Shown here: piece by piece, positions 8,875 through 17,709 of the stretch | How positions within the stretch are numbered: position 1 is the stretch's first letter | How the letters are laid out: every line of letters starts with the position of its first letter | Assembly: GCF_002259755.1 (NCBI RefSeq) | Contig: NZ_MWWY01000024.1 | Span: 22,437 to 86,436 of the forward strand | DNA: 64,000 bases | From: Bifidobacterium hapali | GTDB taxonomy: Bacteria; Actinomycetota; Actinomycetes; Actinomycetales; Bifidobacteriaceae | Direction of reading: 5' to 3' | Notes under the pieces: generated by a model | Database searches by the model: none | What the model was told of the DNA's origin: nothing | What the model saw: the letters and a program-made list of their open reading frames with translations, nothing else | Made by a program: the position numbers and the translations under genes

Positions 8875-10137
8875 ATGTGGTCCACATTCATCATGACCAT
8901 GAAGACGAACCTACGCAACAAAGCATCACTGTTCTGGCTCATCGTCTTCCCACTAGTACTTGCCACCCTATTCACCGGCATGTTCAGCAATCTCGCCAAA
9001 GGCTACGACGTCCAAGCCATGCCACTAGCCATCGTAGAGAACAACAATTGGAAGCAAGCCGCAGGAGCAAGCGCGCTCATTGACGCACTGTCTGACAAAT
9101 CCGCACAGCCTACACAATCTCAATCCGGGCAATCTCAACCCGAGCAAACCAACAACCACATCGCCACACTGATCAACGCTACAACAGTCGACTCCATTGA
9201 TCAGGCACGCAAGGCGCTCGCAGACGGTACTGTAGACGGTTACGTGCTTGTCGACAAGGATGGTCTCTTGGAGCTGACACTAGCTTCGGGTGTGGCTGGT
9301 AGCGCCGGGGATACCATGTCGTCTGGTTCAGCCAAAGCCATCACCATTGCTGCACTCGGCGGAGCAATCGATCTCTATAACCGAACTGACGTGATGACTC
9401 GCAAGCTGCTTGAACAGAATTCTCAAGCTGCAACTAGTCGAGCGTTCTGGTCGTCGCTGAGTGACGTCACCGGTATGACCCGCGAAGTGCAACTCACGAA
9501 CTTCAAGCCAGAGGCAATGGCCCGGTATTATTATGCAATGCTTGGCATGGCTTGCCTGATGGCGATGGGATATTCGATTTCCGCAGTTACTACAGCGCAA
9601 GCAAATCTGTCTGCACTGGGGTTGCGCCGTTCGATTGCGCCGTTGAATCGAGTAACGCAACTGATGGCCGGATTCCTCGCCAGCTGGCTATGCTCAGGCG
9701 TGAGTCTTCTCATCGCGTTGGCTTATGTGCGATATGTGTGCGGTATTGAGATTGGAGGTCGTGAACCCGCGGCTGTACTCGCGGTGGCAGTTGCCTCGTT
9801 CATGGCATGTGCATTCGGCACGATGATTGGCGCCATTCCGAAATTGCCACAGGGCGTGAAAATGGGTTTGACCAGTGCTATTCCGTGTGCATTGTCATTA
9901 TTCTCCGGTTTGTACGGAGGATTCGCAATGTCACTGAGCAACTGGATTACCCGCAACGTTCCGATCTTTGCTCTGCTCAATCCTGCTCAACAGGTGACCA
10001 ACCTATTCTATGGGCTGCTGTACTACGACAGCTATCGCCCGTTCCTCAACACTTGTGGAGTGCTACTCACCATGAGTGCCATATTCCTCGTCGTAAGTGT
10101 CATCATGCTTAAGGAGCAACGCTATGAACACCTGTAA
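8875..10137 (+). CDS. ABC-2 type permease, first subunit
   Basis: A 420-residue membrane subunit. One N-terminal transmembrane helix (ASLFWLIVFPLVLATLF) is followed by a polar loop of about 180 residues predicted to lie outside the membrane, including a Q/S/P-rich stretch. Five or six helices follow in the C-terminal half. This is the ABC-2/YhgE-NatB architecture. ATG 8875 is chosen because AAAGGAG lies at 8861-8867; the frame stays open to a GTG at 8836, but those 13 residues are polar and unsupported. The last 14 bp overlap the second permease, indicating translational coupling. The two permeases probably pair as a heterodimer. Confidence 0.9.
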   Translation: MWSTFIMTMKTNLRNKASLFWLIVFPLVLATLFTGMFSNLAKGYDVQAMPLAIVENNNWKQAAGASALIDALSDKSAQPTQSQSGQSQPEQTNNHIATLINATTVDSIDQARKALADGTVDGYVLVDKDGLLELTLASGVAGSAGDTMSSGSAKAITIAALGGAIDLYNRTDVMTRKLLEQNSQAATSRAFWSSLSDVTGMTREVQLTNFKPEAMARYYYAMLGMACLMAMGYSISAVTTAQANLSALGLRRSIAPLNRVTQLMAGFLASWLCSGVSLLIALAYVRYVCGIEIGGREPAAVLAVAVASFMACAFGTMIGAIPKLPQGVKMGLTSAIPCALSLFSGLYGGFAMSLSNWITRNVPIFALLNPAQQVTNLFYGLLYYDSYRPFLNTCGVLLTMSAIFLVVSVIMLKEQRYEHL

Positions 10138-11560
10138 AGCAACGCTGCGTGTGCTCGCTGCACACCGACTCTACCTCATTATCTACCTAGTACTTATTGG
10201 CATTATGATGTTTACGATCAGCGGTGCGCAGCTTACTGGGCAGACATCTGATAACGACACGTATACGCCGGGACGGGCGACAGTGGCTGTTATTGATCGC
10301 GACGCCGACCGCGGTCATATTGCCGATACCATGCGTTCGTATCTGTCAGTGAGTCACGATGTGACTGATCTTGCTGACGAGCCGCAGACGTTGCAGCAGG
10401 CGGTCGCCTCGAACTGGGTGGACCTTATTGTGATCATTCCTAGCGGCTATGCGAATAGTTTGATTGCCGCTGTATCCTCGGACGAAACGTTGCCTAAGGT
10501 TGAGACGGTGACGAGTTATACGTCTGGTGTTGGTTCGATGGCGTCAATGAGCGTGAGCGGATTCCTATCCATGACTCGCACTGCACTGATTGGTGACAAC
10601 GTGACGGTGAGCGTGGAAGATTGGAAGGCCAAGTACAACGGCGTTGACGGGCAAACAGCTGACGGAAATAATCAGCAAAGCCAGAATGAACAGAGCGGTC
10701 AGGACACGCTGGACATGCTGCCGGAAGGTCGAGTACAGCATCTCAGTTTGGATGATGTAGCGAAAGCCACACAACAGGTACTAACGGTCGCTCGAGACAA
10801 GACCGCGAATCATGCAATCGCAGTAGATCACAGTGATCAAACTGCAGCGGATACTGATACGGTTGCGTTGGCTACTCGCGGTTTTGGTACGACCATGAAA
10901 ACCGCGCTCTACCCACTGTTCTTGGCGATGACTGTGTGCACGGCTCTGGTAATAAGCGTATTCAACGCCGGTGAAACTCGACGGCGTTTGCTCGCGTCCC
11001 CGCAACGTGCATCGGTTATGGGCCTCGAACGGTTGGCTGTCATCTGTGTGTTCGCGGTGATCGTCGTAGCAGTATATGTATTGGCTACGCTGGGACTCAT
11101 GCTGGCTGCTGGGCTCAATCCGTCTCAACTTGCGTTAAGCGGTGTAGCGATGACTATTGTGGCTGCCTGCGCGTATGCGTTGATGACTGTAGCGTGCGGA
11201 TTCATGCTCGGCGAATGCGGATTAAACGACACCATGACGAACGGGTTTGCTAACTTGTTCGGCTTACTTATTATGTTCACATCCGGTATTTCCTTCCCTC
11301 CGGACATGATGCCTGCGCCGATGCTCGCGATCGGTCATATGCTGCCAGGCTGGTGGTATTGCGTGGCGATTGACAATGCGTTTGGTATCGGAACCGCGTC
11401 GCAACAGGGCAGTGATGTGATGAGTTGGGCATCATCGGTTGGACTGGTGATGCTGTTCGGTATAGCGTTCATCTGCATCGGACTGGCTGTGGGACGCATT
11501 CGCCGCACACGTTCGACACTCGTGACATCCACACAAACGCAACTCGCCGAAGTGGTATGA
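10124..11560 (+). CDS. ABC-2 type permease, second subunit
   Basis: A 478-residue companion of the preceding permease, with the same plan. It has one helix near the N-terminus (LYLIIYLVLIGIMMF), a long extracytoplasmic domain of about 240 residues containing a Q/N/S-rich stretch around residues 165-185, and then a six-helix membrane domain. ATG 10124 has AAGGAG 7 nt upstream and overlaps the preceding gene by 14 bp. The gene ends 9 bp from the convergent AlbA-domain gene, with no obvious terminator between them. The substrate is unknown. Confidence 0.9.
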   Translation: MNTCKATLRVLAAHRLYLIIYLVLIGIMMFTISGAQLTGQTSDNDTYTPGRATVAVIDRDADRGHIADTMRSYLSVSHDVTDLADEPQTLQQAVASNWVDLIVIIPSGYANSLIAAVSSDETLPKVETVTSYTSGVGSMASMSVSGFLSMTRTALIGDNVTVSVEDWKAKYNGVDGQTADGNNQQSQNEQSGQDTLDMLPEGRVQHLSLDDVAKATQQVLTVARDKTANHAIAVDHSDQTAADTDTVALATRGFGTTMKTALYPLFLAMTVCTALVISVFNAGETRRRLLASPQRASVMGLERLAVICVFAVIVVAVYVLATLGLMLAAGLNPSQLALSGVAMTIVAACAYALMTVACGFMLGECGLNDTMTNGFANLFGLLIMFTSGISFPPDMMPAPMLAIGHMLPGWWYCVAIDNAFGIGTASQQGSDVMSWASSVGLVMLFGIAFICIGLAVGRIRRTRSTLVTSTQTQLAEVV

Positions 11561-11569
11561 GATTGCTAG

Positions 11570-13051
11570 CTAACTTGCTTTGAGACGGTACCGCTGGGTA
11601 GGGTCATCATCCAATCTCACTCGGGTGACCCTACCTTCACGCAATAATTCACGCATGCCGGAAGTTGCGGCGAGTGGTGTTAATTGCAGTTCACGGATAA
11701 TCTCTTTGAGACTCATGGCTGAATGGCGTTCCAACACGGTGGTGATTGCCTTGGCGATATCGCTAGGATTGCCCGACGTGGTGGTGCGGTGCCGGGTGAT
11801 GGTCATCGTGAATGTGTTAATCGTGTTGACTGTTGTCGCAGGTTCGATGCCTGCTTCGCGCAACGCGGCAGCGATACGTTGATAACCATCGCCGCCCTCA
11901 GGATTCACGAATCCGCCGCCAGGATACGGCGTGGATTCAAGTAACGTAAACAGGAACTGATTACGTGTTGACTGAAGCGGCATACCTGCCACAGGATGCG
12001 CTTGAGCAAGCACATCATGAGTGACAGTACCATACAAGCCACCGGGATTCGTGATCTCAATACGGTCGGTGAACACACTAATCGTGACTTGCGTGCCACG
12101 CGCATCAGGAGAATAATCACGGTGCGTTAATGCGTTCGCAATAGCCTCGCGCAATACGAGCGGTGGGTAATCAGGTCGTTTGGCTCCAATCCAATGCATC
12201 AACGATTCAACAGCATCGTTAATCATGACCGGAATTGGACCAACAATCGACTTCGATGCAACCAGTCGTTCGTCACCGCGAAACACATCATCTCGACTCG
12301 TTCCGGGAAACACCGCGATCGTAATGGACAGTCGTGGATAATACTTTTGCGGATAGCGGCCCAATGTAAGCAGACCAGCTAAAGTCGGACGTAACACGCC
12401 ACCCACGGTTGCTGTATCCGAATCGTCGTGTCGCAACACTTGCAGATCGAGTAATGCGTCCTCATCACTGCGATCCGCAAATACATGCGGATGCTGCTCG
12501 CGTACGCGTGCCAATAGTCTGGCAGTCAAAGTGGGGTCAAGATCGTCAACACTCGCATGCGGCACGAGATCGAGATCATAGGTAGGTTGTAAATGTTCCT
12601 CGATGAGACGGTCGACCTCGTACGAGTTCATATGACGGTCACCGTCACCGGTGCGAATATATGAGCCGCCATATGGTCCTTGTTCCGTCAGAAAGCAAGG
12701 TTTATCACGCGGCAACATTTCATTGACTCGTGCGAACACGAGATTGGCACCTTCAAACGGGCAGGTCACAATCGTCGGGCGCACTACCGGCGTCATTTTC
12801 TCGCACGCTTGGCTCAATGATTCTTGCATAGCCCGCGCATTGAACCCTTCGACCGGTGTGAACCCATTGCGCTCCGACAAGCCGAGAATGATCCAGCCGC
12901 CCGACCCGTTAGAGAAAGCAGACAGCGTATCGGTGATGGTTGACGAGATGCGGCGCGCACACTCTTTGACCTCGCACTGTTGCGTGTCGTTGCCGATCAG
13001 CCGCATGAGTTCGATCAGTTCGGTCATTTTCTCGGTGTAGTCGTCGGTCAT
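11570..13051 (-). CDS. AlbA_2 (Schlafen-like) ATP-binding transcriptional regulator
   Basis: A 493-residue protein with three parts. The N-terminal AlbA_2 domain carries the family pattern ECARRIS then TLSAFSNGSGGWIILGL. A middle HATPase_c_4 region has LREAIANALTHRDYS near residue 310. A C-terminal winged-helix region reads MSLKEIIRELQLTPLAATSG. Such proteins are cytoplasmic, often annotated as putative transcriptional regulators, and poorly characterised. ATG 13051 is chosen over the longer frame (13108) because AAGGAGG lies 6 nt before it. It stands alone between two converging or tandem units. No DNA target is visible, and a defence-related role is possible but unsupported here. Confidence 0.85.
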   Translation of the reverse strand: MTDDYTEKMTELIELMRLIGNDTQQCEVKECARRISSTITDTLSAFSNGSGGWIILGLSERNGFTPVEGFNARAMQESLSQACEKMTPVVRPTIVTCPFEGANLVFARVNEMLPRDKPCFLTEQGPYGGSYIRTGDGDRHMNSYEVDRLIEEHLQPTYDLDLVPHASVDDLDPTLTARLLARVREQHPHVFADRSDEDALLDLQVLRHDDSDTATVGGVLRPTLAGLLTLGRYPQKYYPRLSITIAVFPGTSRDDVFRGDERLVASKSIVGPIPVMINDAVESLMHWIGAKRPDYPPLVLREAIANALTHRDYSPDARGTQVTISVFTDRIEITNPGGLYGTVTHDVLAQAHPVAGMPLQSTRNQFLFTLLESTPYPGGGFVNPEGGDGYQRIAAALREAGIEPATTVNTINTFTMTITRHRTTTSGNPSDIAKAITTVLERHSAMSLKEIIRELQLTPLAATSGMRELLREGRVTRVRLDDDPTQRYRLKAS

Positions 13052-13136
13052 GACACGCCTCCTTGGCACCATTGTGCCGCACGAAATCACGCCGCGCCGA
13101 CGGTTCATCGAGAATTCATCATGGAGTTAGTATCCC

Positions 13137-13206
13137 GCATCAGAAGTTCGTAAACTCACTAGCCCTTAGCGAAAAATAGCTCCCCTTGTCAGGACAAGGG
13201 GAGCTA
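13137..13206 (+). repeat. dispersed hairpin repeat, copy A, downstream of pbuX
   Basis: TAGCTCCCCTTGTC and its complement form a 14-bp stem (13177-13206) around two central bases. A left flank beginning GCATCAGAAGTTCGT at 13137 recurs, inverted, next to a similar hairpin at 27653-27724. It lies 3' to the minus-strand permease gene and may act as its terminator. Confidence 0.65.
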
Positions 13207-13227
13207 GGGAGTCAATAGAGCTGTTTA

Positions 13228-13285
13228 TTTCTTGCTGCTCGCAGCGAGGCTGTGCTATCTATTTCTCGCTGCGAGCAGCAAGAAA
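13228..13285 (-). terminator. inverted repeat overlapping the 3' end of pbuX
   Basis: A perfect 21-bp inverted repeat (arms 13228-13248 and 13265-13285, 16-nt loop). One arm is the last seven codons of the permease gene (ending ARSEK) and the stop lies in the loop. In the minus-strand transcript this makes a long GC-rich hairpin followed by an A/T-rich segment, so it probably terminates the xpt-pbuX transcript. Confidence 0.7.
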
Positions 13286-14614
13286 GTGCTCCTCACTTGG
13301 AAGGACTGCGTTGAGGATGACGGCGACAACGAAGGCGACGGCGATGCAGTTCGAGGCGAAGATCTGCTGGAATAGAGCCGGGAACTGAGCGAAAATGCCG
13401 CTCACCTGTGTGAAACCGATGCCGATGGTCAGGCTCAGTGCGGCGATCGTAATATTGCGCTGCGAGAAACCGGCCTCAGCGATCATTTGGAACCCGGAGA
13501 GAATGATATTGCCGAACATCATAATCGTGCAGCCACCGAGCACTGCTTGTGGCAAAGAATTAAACACCTCAGCAATAGCCGGCACGAAGCTCGCCAGTAT
13601 CAGAATTAAACCACCCGATAGAATCACCTTGCGGTTGACGACCTTGGTCATAGCGACGAGTCCAATATTTTGTGCGAACGAAGTCAACGGCAAGCATCCA
13701 AATAGGCCAGATACGCTTGAAATCAAACCATCACCGGCAATCGCTCCAGCTGTTTCGCGTTCGGTCGGCTGACGGTTCAAACCAACTTTGGTCAGCGCAG
13801 CCGTATCACCAAGAACCTCAACTGAGGAAACCACATACAGCAAGCCGAGCGAAATAATCGCACCCCAGTCAAACACCGGTTTGAACGGCATGAATTGCGG
13901 TACGGATACGATCGCAAGGTGAGAAAACCCAGAAAAATCCACCTTGCCCATAACAATCGCGGCCACATAACCAACAACCAAACCGAACAACACAGACAGC
14001 TGCTTAGCGGTACCTTTCATTAGCAGCTGGAACGCGAGACAAGCAACCAACGAAATCAAGCCGAGGGTCAGATTCTGCCAGCTACCGAAATCTTTCGCTC
14101 CTGAACCTCCGCCAAAACTTTCCGCGCCAACCGTCAGCAGTGAAAAACCGATCGACGTGACCACGATTGCTGAAACAATCGGCGGCACAAATCGGCGCCA
14201 ATACCGAGCAGTCAATCCAAGCACGAGTTCAAGCAAACCGCCGACGATAACCGCGCCAACTACAGCGCCATATCCTTTATCAGCGCTAATCGCAACCGCA
14301 GCGGCTACATATGTGAATGAAATACCGGTAACCATCGGCAACCTTGAACCGATAAGCCACGCGCCATATAGTTGCAAGCATGTGCCAAGGCCGGCAACCA
14401 ACAGGCCAGCTTGAATAATCGCCGCAGACTGTTGCGCGTCCATTTTCGCAGCAGATGCGACAATGAAAATCGGCGCAAGATTGGCAACGAACATCGCCAT
14501 GACATGTTGCAAACCGAATGGAATACCTCGCCAGAACGACACTGGTGCGTCAAGACTCGTCAGTGCTTCAACTGAAACACCTGCGGGCTGCTTGTGCTCA
14601 GACTGCTCAGACAA
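13259..14614 (-). CDS. pbuX: xanthine permease (NCS2 nucleobase:cation symporter)
   Basis: A 451-residue NCS2 family transporter with about 14 hydrophobic segments. Family blocks are visible: FWRGIPFGLQHVMAMF near residue 28, GGLLELVLGL in the middle, and SVSGLFGCLPLTSFAQNIGLVA near 305, which holds the conserved substrate-site region. It is assigned to xanthine rather than uracil because xpt lies directly upstream on the same strand, as in the xpt-pbuX operon of Bacillus. The start codon appears to be TTG at 14614, with GAGAGGG about 8 nt upstream; no in-frame ATG lies near. It is likely cotranscribed with xpt across an 80-bp gap. Confidence 0.88.
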   Translation of the reverse strand: MSEQSEHKQPAGVSVEALTSLDAPVSFWRGIPFGLQHVMAMFVANLAPIFIVASAAKMDAQQSAAIIQAGLLVAGLGTCLQLYGAWLIGSRLPMVTGISFTYVAAAVAISADKGYGAVVGAVIVGGLLELVLGLTARYWRRFVPPIVSAIVVTSIGFSLLTVGAESFGGGSGAKDFGSWQNLTLGLISLVACLAFQLLMKGTAKQLSVLFGLVVGYVAAIVMGKVDFSGFSHLAIVSVPQFMPFKPVFDWGAIISLGLLYVVSSVEVLGDTAALTKVGLNRQPTERETAGAIAGDGLISSVSGLFGCLPLTSFAQNIGLVAMTKVVNRKVILSGGLILILASFVPAIAEVFNSLPQAVLGGCTIMMFGNIILSGFQMIAEAGFSQRNITIAALSLTIGIGFTQVSGIFAQFPALFQQIFASNCIAVAFVVAVILNAVLPSEEHFLAARSEK

Positions 14615-14694
14615 TGTTAATCCCTCTCTTAAAATACTCTCTTACTCTCGTACCGTATGCTTTTCGAGCTATGCCGTCAGTATTTCAGTGAATC

Positions 14695-15276
14695 TCAGTG
14701 ACGGAACTCGATAGCACCGGTTTTCGGGTCCATCGACTCGACAATTGCCAGCGAATCTACGTCGTAACCTTCCGCTCGCAATTGGTCACCGCCACCTTGG
14801 AATCCCTTCTCCACGGCAATACCAATGCCTTCAATCGTTGCACCAGCATGCTTGCAAATATCGATCAGTCCGTGCAGCGCCTTACCGTTGGCTAGAAAAT
14901 CATCGATAAGCAGTACATGATCGTCAGGACCAAGATATTTGCGCGAAACGATCACTGGAAATTCGCGCTGCTTTGTGAACGAGTACACGGTGGTTACATA
15001 CTGATCGCCATCGAGATTGATCGACTGCGCTTTCTTTGCGAACACAACCGGTACATTGCCAAAGTGACGTGCCACAACGCACGCTATGCCAATGCCAGAC
15101 GCTTCAATAGTAAGAATTTTAGTGATATGTTTGCCTGCAAAATGTTCGGCCCATGCCTTGCCCATAGCGTCGTAGAGTGCCACGTCGCATTGGTGGTTGA
15201 GGAAGGCATCCACTTTCAGTACGTTGCCTTCTTTAACGGTTCCTTCCTTACGGATGCGCTCTTCGAGTTCCTGCAT
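14695..15276 (-). CDS. xpt: xanthine phosphoribosyltransferase
   Basis: The 193-residue enzyme salvages xanthine to XMP using PRPP in the cytoplasm; guaA at the left end of the window then makes GMP. It begins [18 protein letters not shown], typical of Xpt. The PRPP-binding loop is [20 protein letters not shown] near residue 125. AAGGAG precedes the ATG by 4 nt. The permease follows. No purine riboswitch is visible upstream. Instead a short perfect palindrome sits 20 bp before the start. Confidence 0.94.
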   Translation of the reverse strand: MQELEERIRKEGTVKEGNVLKVDAFLNHQCDVALYDAMGKAWAEHFAGKHITKILTIEASGIGIACVVARHFGNVPVVFAKKAQSINLDGDQYVTTVYSFTKQREFPVIVSRKYLGPDDHVLLIDDFLANGKALHGLIDICKHAGATIEGIGIAVEKGFQGGGDQLRAEGYDVDSLAIVESMDPKTGAIEFRH

Positions 15277-15295
15277 GTCACTCCTTACGTCATGA

Positions 15296-15312
15296 ATCGA
15301 TTGGCAATCGAT
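15296..15312. promoter_or_regulatory. candidate operator upstream of xpt
   Basis: ATCGATTGGCAATCGAT is a perfect 8-bp inverted repeat around one base, 20 bp upstream of the xpt start. Its position close to the ribosome binding site suggests a repressor site. Which regulator binds is unknown. Confidence 0.4.
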
Positions 15313-15505
15313 GAATGCGGACAGGTCAATATCGCGTGAACCGCCAGTCTACGCCGTCCAGATGACCGTTGAAGCAGAGTCGTGCCGCACTCACTTCATT
15401 GCGCATTGCTCTCGCCCGCCGACTTCGACCGCGCCACGCCGTGCAAGTGGTGTGGTAGGCCAGTCTCGCGCTGACAGTCCATATTCGTCGTAGGATATCG
15501 GGGTG

Positions 15506-17545
15506 ATGGAAACGCAAGCACAATCGGCACGGCAGACCGCGAGCACGAGATATCGTTGCATGGATGGCATTAAGGGTGTCGCGTTAATCGGTATTATGTG
15601 GTATCACTTGTCGGCGTCAACGCTACACGGCGGTTTTATTGGCGTTGACATGTTTTTTACGGTTTCTGGCTTTCTGCTGGGGACTGGCTTGCTGCGCGAG
15701 ATAGCACGTGATGGGCGGATTGATCTTCGACGCTTCTACCTGCGTCGTCTGGTTCGTCTATGGCCTGCAATGGCATTCATGGTGATCGCTGTCGTCTCGT
15801 TGGGGCTGCTTATTGACCGTGATCTCTTGGTTGGTATTCCCGGTGCCAGCCTTGCTGCGCTCACGTTCTCCTCGAATTGGCAAGCGATTGTGAGTGGAAG
15901 CAGCTATTTTGCGTTAACGTCGCCGCAGCCGTTGCGACATTTATGGTTTGTTGCGTTACTCGCACAAGTGACACTTATTTTGCCGTTATTCGTAGTGGCT
16001 GTACATAAATTTGTTCCGCAGCGCGTGCGCGTAGTTGTTCCGATTACGTTAGCGTTAGTTTCTGCAATACTGATGGGTGTCCTATATAAGCCTGACGCGG
16101 ACCCGACTCGCGTGTATTTCGGTACGGATACGCACTGTTTTGGTATTTTGTTTGGCCTTGCACTCGCTTGGGCAATCCATGATATTAAGCAGCATGAGAT
16201 GACGATGCCTGAACGCATTCGTCCAATTATGCCTTGGCTGGCTACTGGTGCATTACTGGTGTTGTTTGCACTCACCTTGCACGTTGATCAGGATGCATCT
16301 GCATTTCGTGGAGGATTGTTCGCAGCCGCACTACTCACTATTGTGCTTATCTGTGGCAGTATTCAACCAGATTCGTGGATGAACGAACTGTTTACATGGC
16401 GACCGCTCGCACTGTTGGGTCGATACTCGTATGGCGTGTATTTATGGCACTGGCCATTGTTTGTGATGTTCCAGTTACTGTTGCCAGGTTGGCGTGGGCG
16501 TGGCATGTGGCTGATCTGGACATTGACGCTTATTGCCAGCGGATGTATGGCAGCACTGTCATGGTGGATGATCGAGCAGCCGTTTAGCATGTTGATACGC
16601 AACAATCGTGGAACTGCCTCAATTGCTCCGCATGATCAGGCTGTACCGGCCGCAAGCCGTGTCGCCTCTAGCGCCCTAGACGGGGCATCTGTGTCATTCC
16701 AGCCTTTGGCTGAAGCTCATGCTCTTGATACAGCCAGTGACGTTCACAATCCGCAACAGGTTGCCGCCTCATCAGCATTAGTCTCGTCTCGCGCGAGTGT
16801 GATATTGCGACGAATAGTAACTGTTGTAGTGACGGTGGCGGCAATCATTGGTTTTGTGTTTGGCGTGCACGTAGCTCCAGCCAAATCTCGCATACAGATT
16901 GAGCTTGAGCGCAATCAAGGTGTACTCAATAGTCAAGCTGACAAGCGAGCTAGTGACGCGCAAGCTGCGAAGGCTGCAGCGGAGGCGAAGAAACGTGCTG
17001 AAGAAGCTGCTCGTAAACGGGAACAAGCGATACAAAAGGCGCTGAGTAACCTTGACGGCAAGCAGGTAAGCGTTGTAGGAGATTCAGTGACTGTCGGCGC
17101 GTCGCCAGCATTGAGCAAATTACTACCAGGTATTGTTGTTGACGCGCAAGTGTCGCGTTCTATCTTGAAAGGTCCGGAAGTAGTCTCCACCCTCAAAGCT
17201 CAAGGACAGTTACGCAAATACGTTGTGGTGTCGTTGAATACTAATTCGCAATCTACCACACAAGACTTTGACGATATTGTCAATGCGGCTGGTGACGGTC
17301 ATGTCTTCATTCTCGTTACTGCCTACGGCGACCGTTCATGGATTCCGCCTGCAAACCAAGCAGCATTTGATTACGCGAGTATGCATGCCGGTAATGTAAC
17401 CGTGGCTGATTGGAATGCTGCAATCGGCGCTCACCCGGAACTATTGGGCAGCGACGGTATTCACCCCGGCGTTGAAGGTCAGGAATTGTATGCGCAGACG
17501 GTTAAAAATGCTATTGCTGGGTGGATCGCTGATCACGGTGTGTGA
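15506..17545 (+). CDS. OafA/YrhL-type membrane acyltransferase fused to an SGNH domain
   Basis: A 679-residue protein with an N-terminal acyltransferase-3 domain of about ten transmembrane helices (family His in IMWYHLSAS near residue 31, then FFTVSGFLLG). This is followed by one more helix (IVTVVVTVAAIIGFVFG), an Ala/Lys/Glu-rich predicted coiled coil (around residues 470-515) and a C-terminal SGNH hydrolase-like domain. The SGNH nucleophile block is VVGDSVTVG near 523 and the catalytic Asp-His block is GSDGIHPG near 650. Such proteins O-acetylate surface glycans or peptidoglycan, with the SGNH domain outside the membrane. A GTG at 15503 directly precedes the chosen ATG. The substrate is not predictable. 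Confidence 0.9.
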   Translation: METQAQSARQTASTRYRCMDGIKGVALIGIMWYHLSASTLHGGFIGVDMFFTVSGFLLGTGLLREIARDGRIDLRRFYLRRLVRLWPAMAFMVIAVVSLGLLIDRDLLVGIPGASLAALTFSSNWQAIVSGSSYFALTSPQPLRHLWFVALLAQVTLILPLFVVAVHKFVPQRVRVVVPITLALVSAILMGVLYKPDADPTRVYFGTDTHCFGILFGLALAWAIHDIKQHEMTMPERIRPIMPWLATGALLVLFALTLHVDQDASAFRGGLFAAALLTIVLICGSIQPDSWMNELFTWRPLALLGRYSYGVYLWHWPLFVMFQLLLPGWRGRGMWLIWTLTLIASGCMAALSWWMIEQPFSMLIRNNRGTASIAPHDQAVPAASRVASSALDGASVSFQPLAEAHALDTASDVHNPQQVAASSALVSSRASVILRRIVTVVVTVAAIIGFVFGVHVAPAKSRIQIELERNQGVLNSQADKRASDAQAAKAAAEAKKRAEEAARKREQAIQKALSNLDGKQVSVVGDSVTVGASPALSKLLPGIVVDAQVSRSILKGPEVVSTLKAQGQLRKYVVVSLNTNSQSTTQDFDDIVNAAGDGHVFILVTAYGDRSWIPPANQAAFDYASMHAGNVTVADWNAAIGAHPELLGSDGIHPGVEGQELYAQTVKNAIAGWIADHGV

Positions 17546-17709
17546 TTGGTTGAGCGGGCACAGCATAGATGGTTGTTGAACGATCAATTGCGCATTCGCA
17601 ACGCGTCTGACCGCAACATATGGTAGATAAGAAAGTCCAGCAATGATCGTTGCCAATGAGTAATGGGCAAGGCAACGGACAAACAAGTGATGAACGTAAG
17701 GGGAGCAGC

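Noticed and set aside
13259..14614. Uracil permease
   Set aside because: The NCS2 family covers both uracil and xanthine carriers. The adjacent xpt gene favours xanthine, though sequence alone does not exclude uracil.
15277..15502. Purine riboswitch upstream of xpt
   Set aside because: None of the conserved aptamer core sequences could be found on the minus strand in the short leader.
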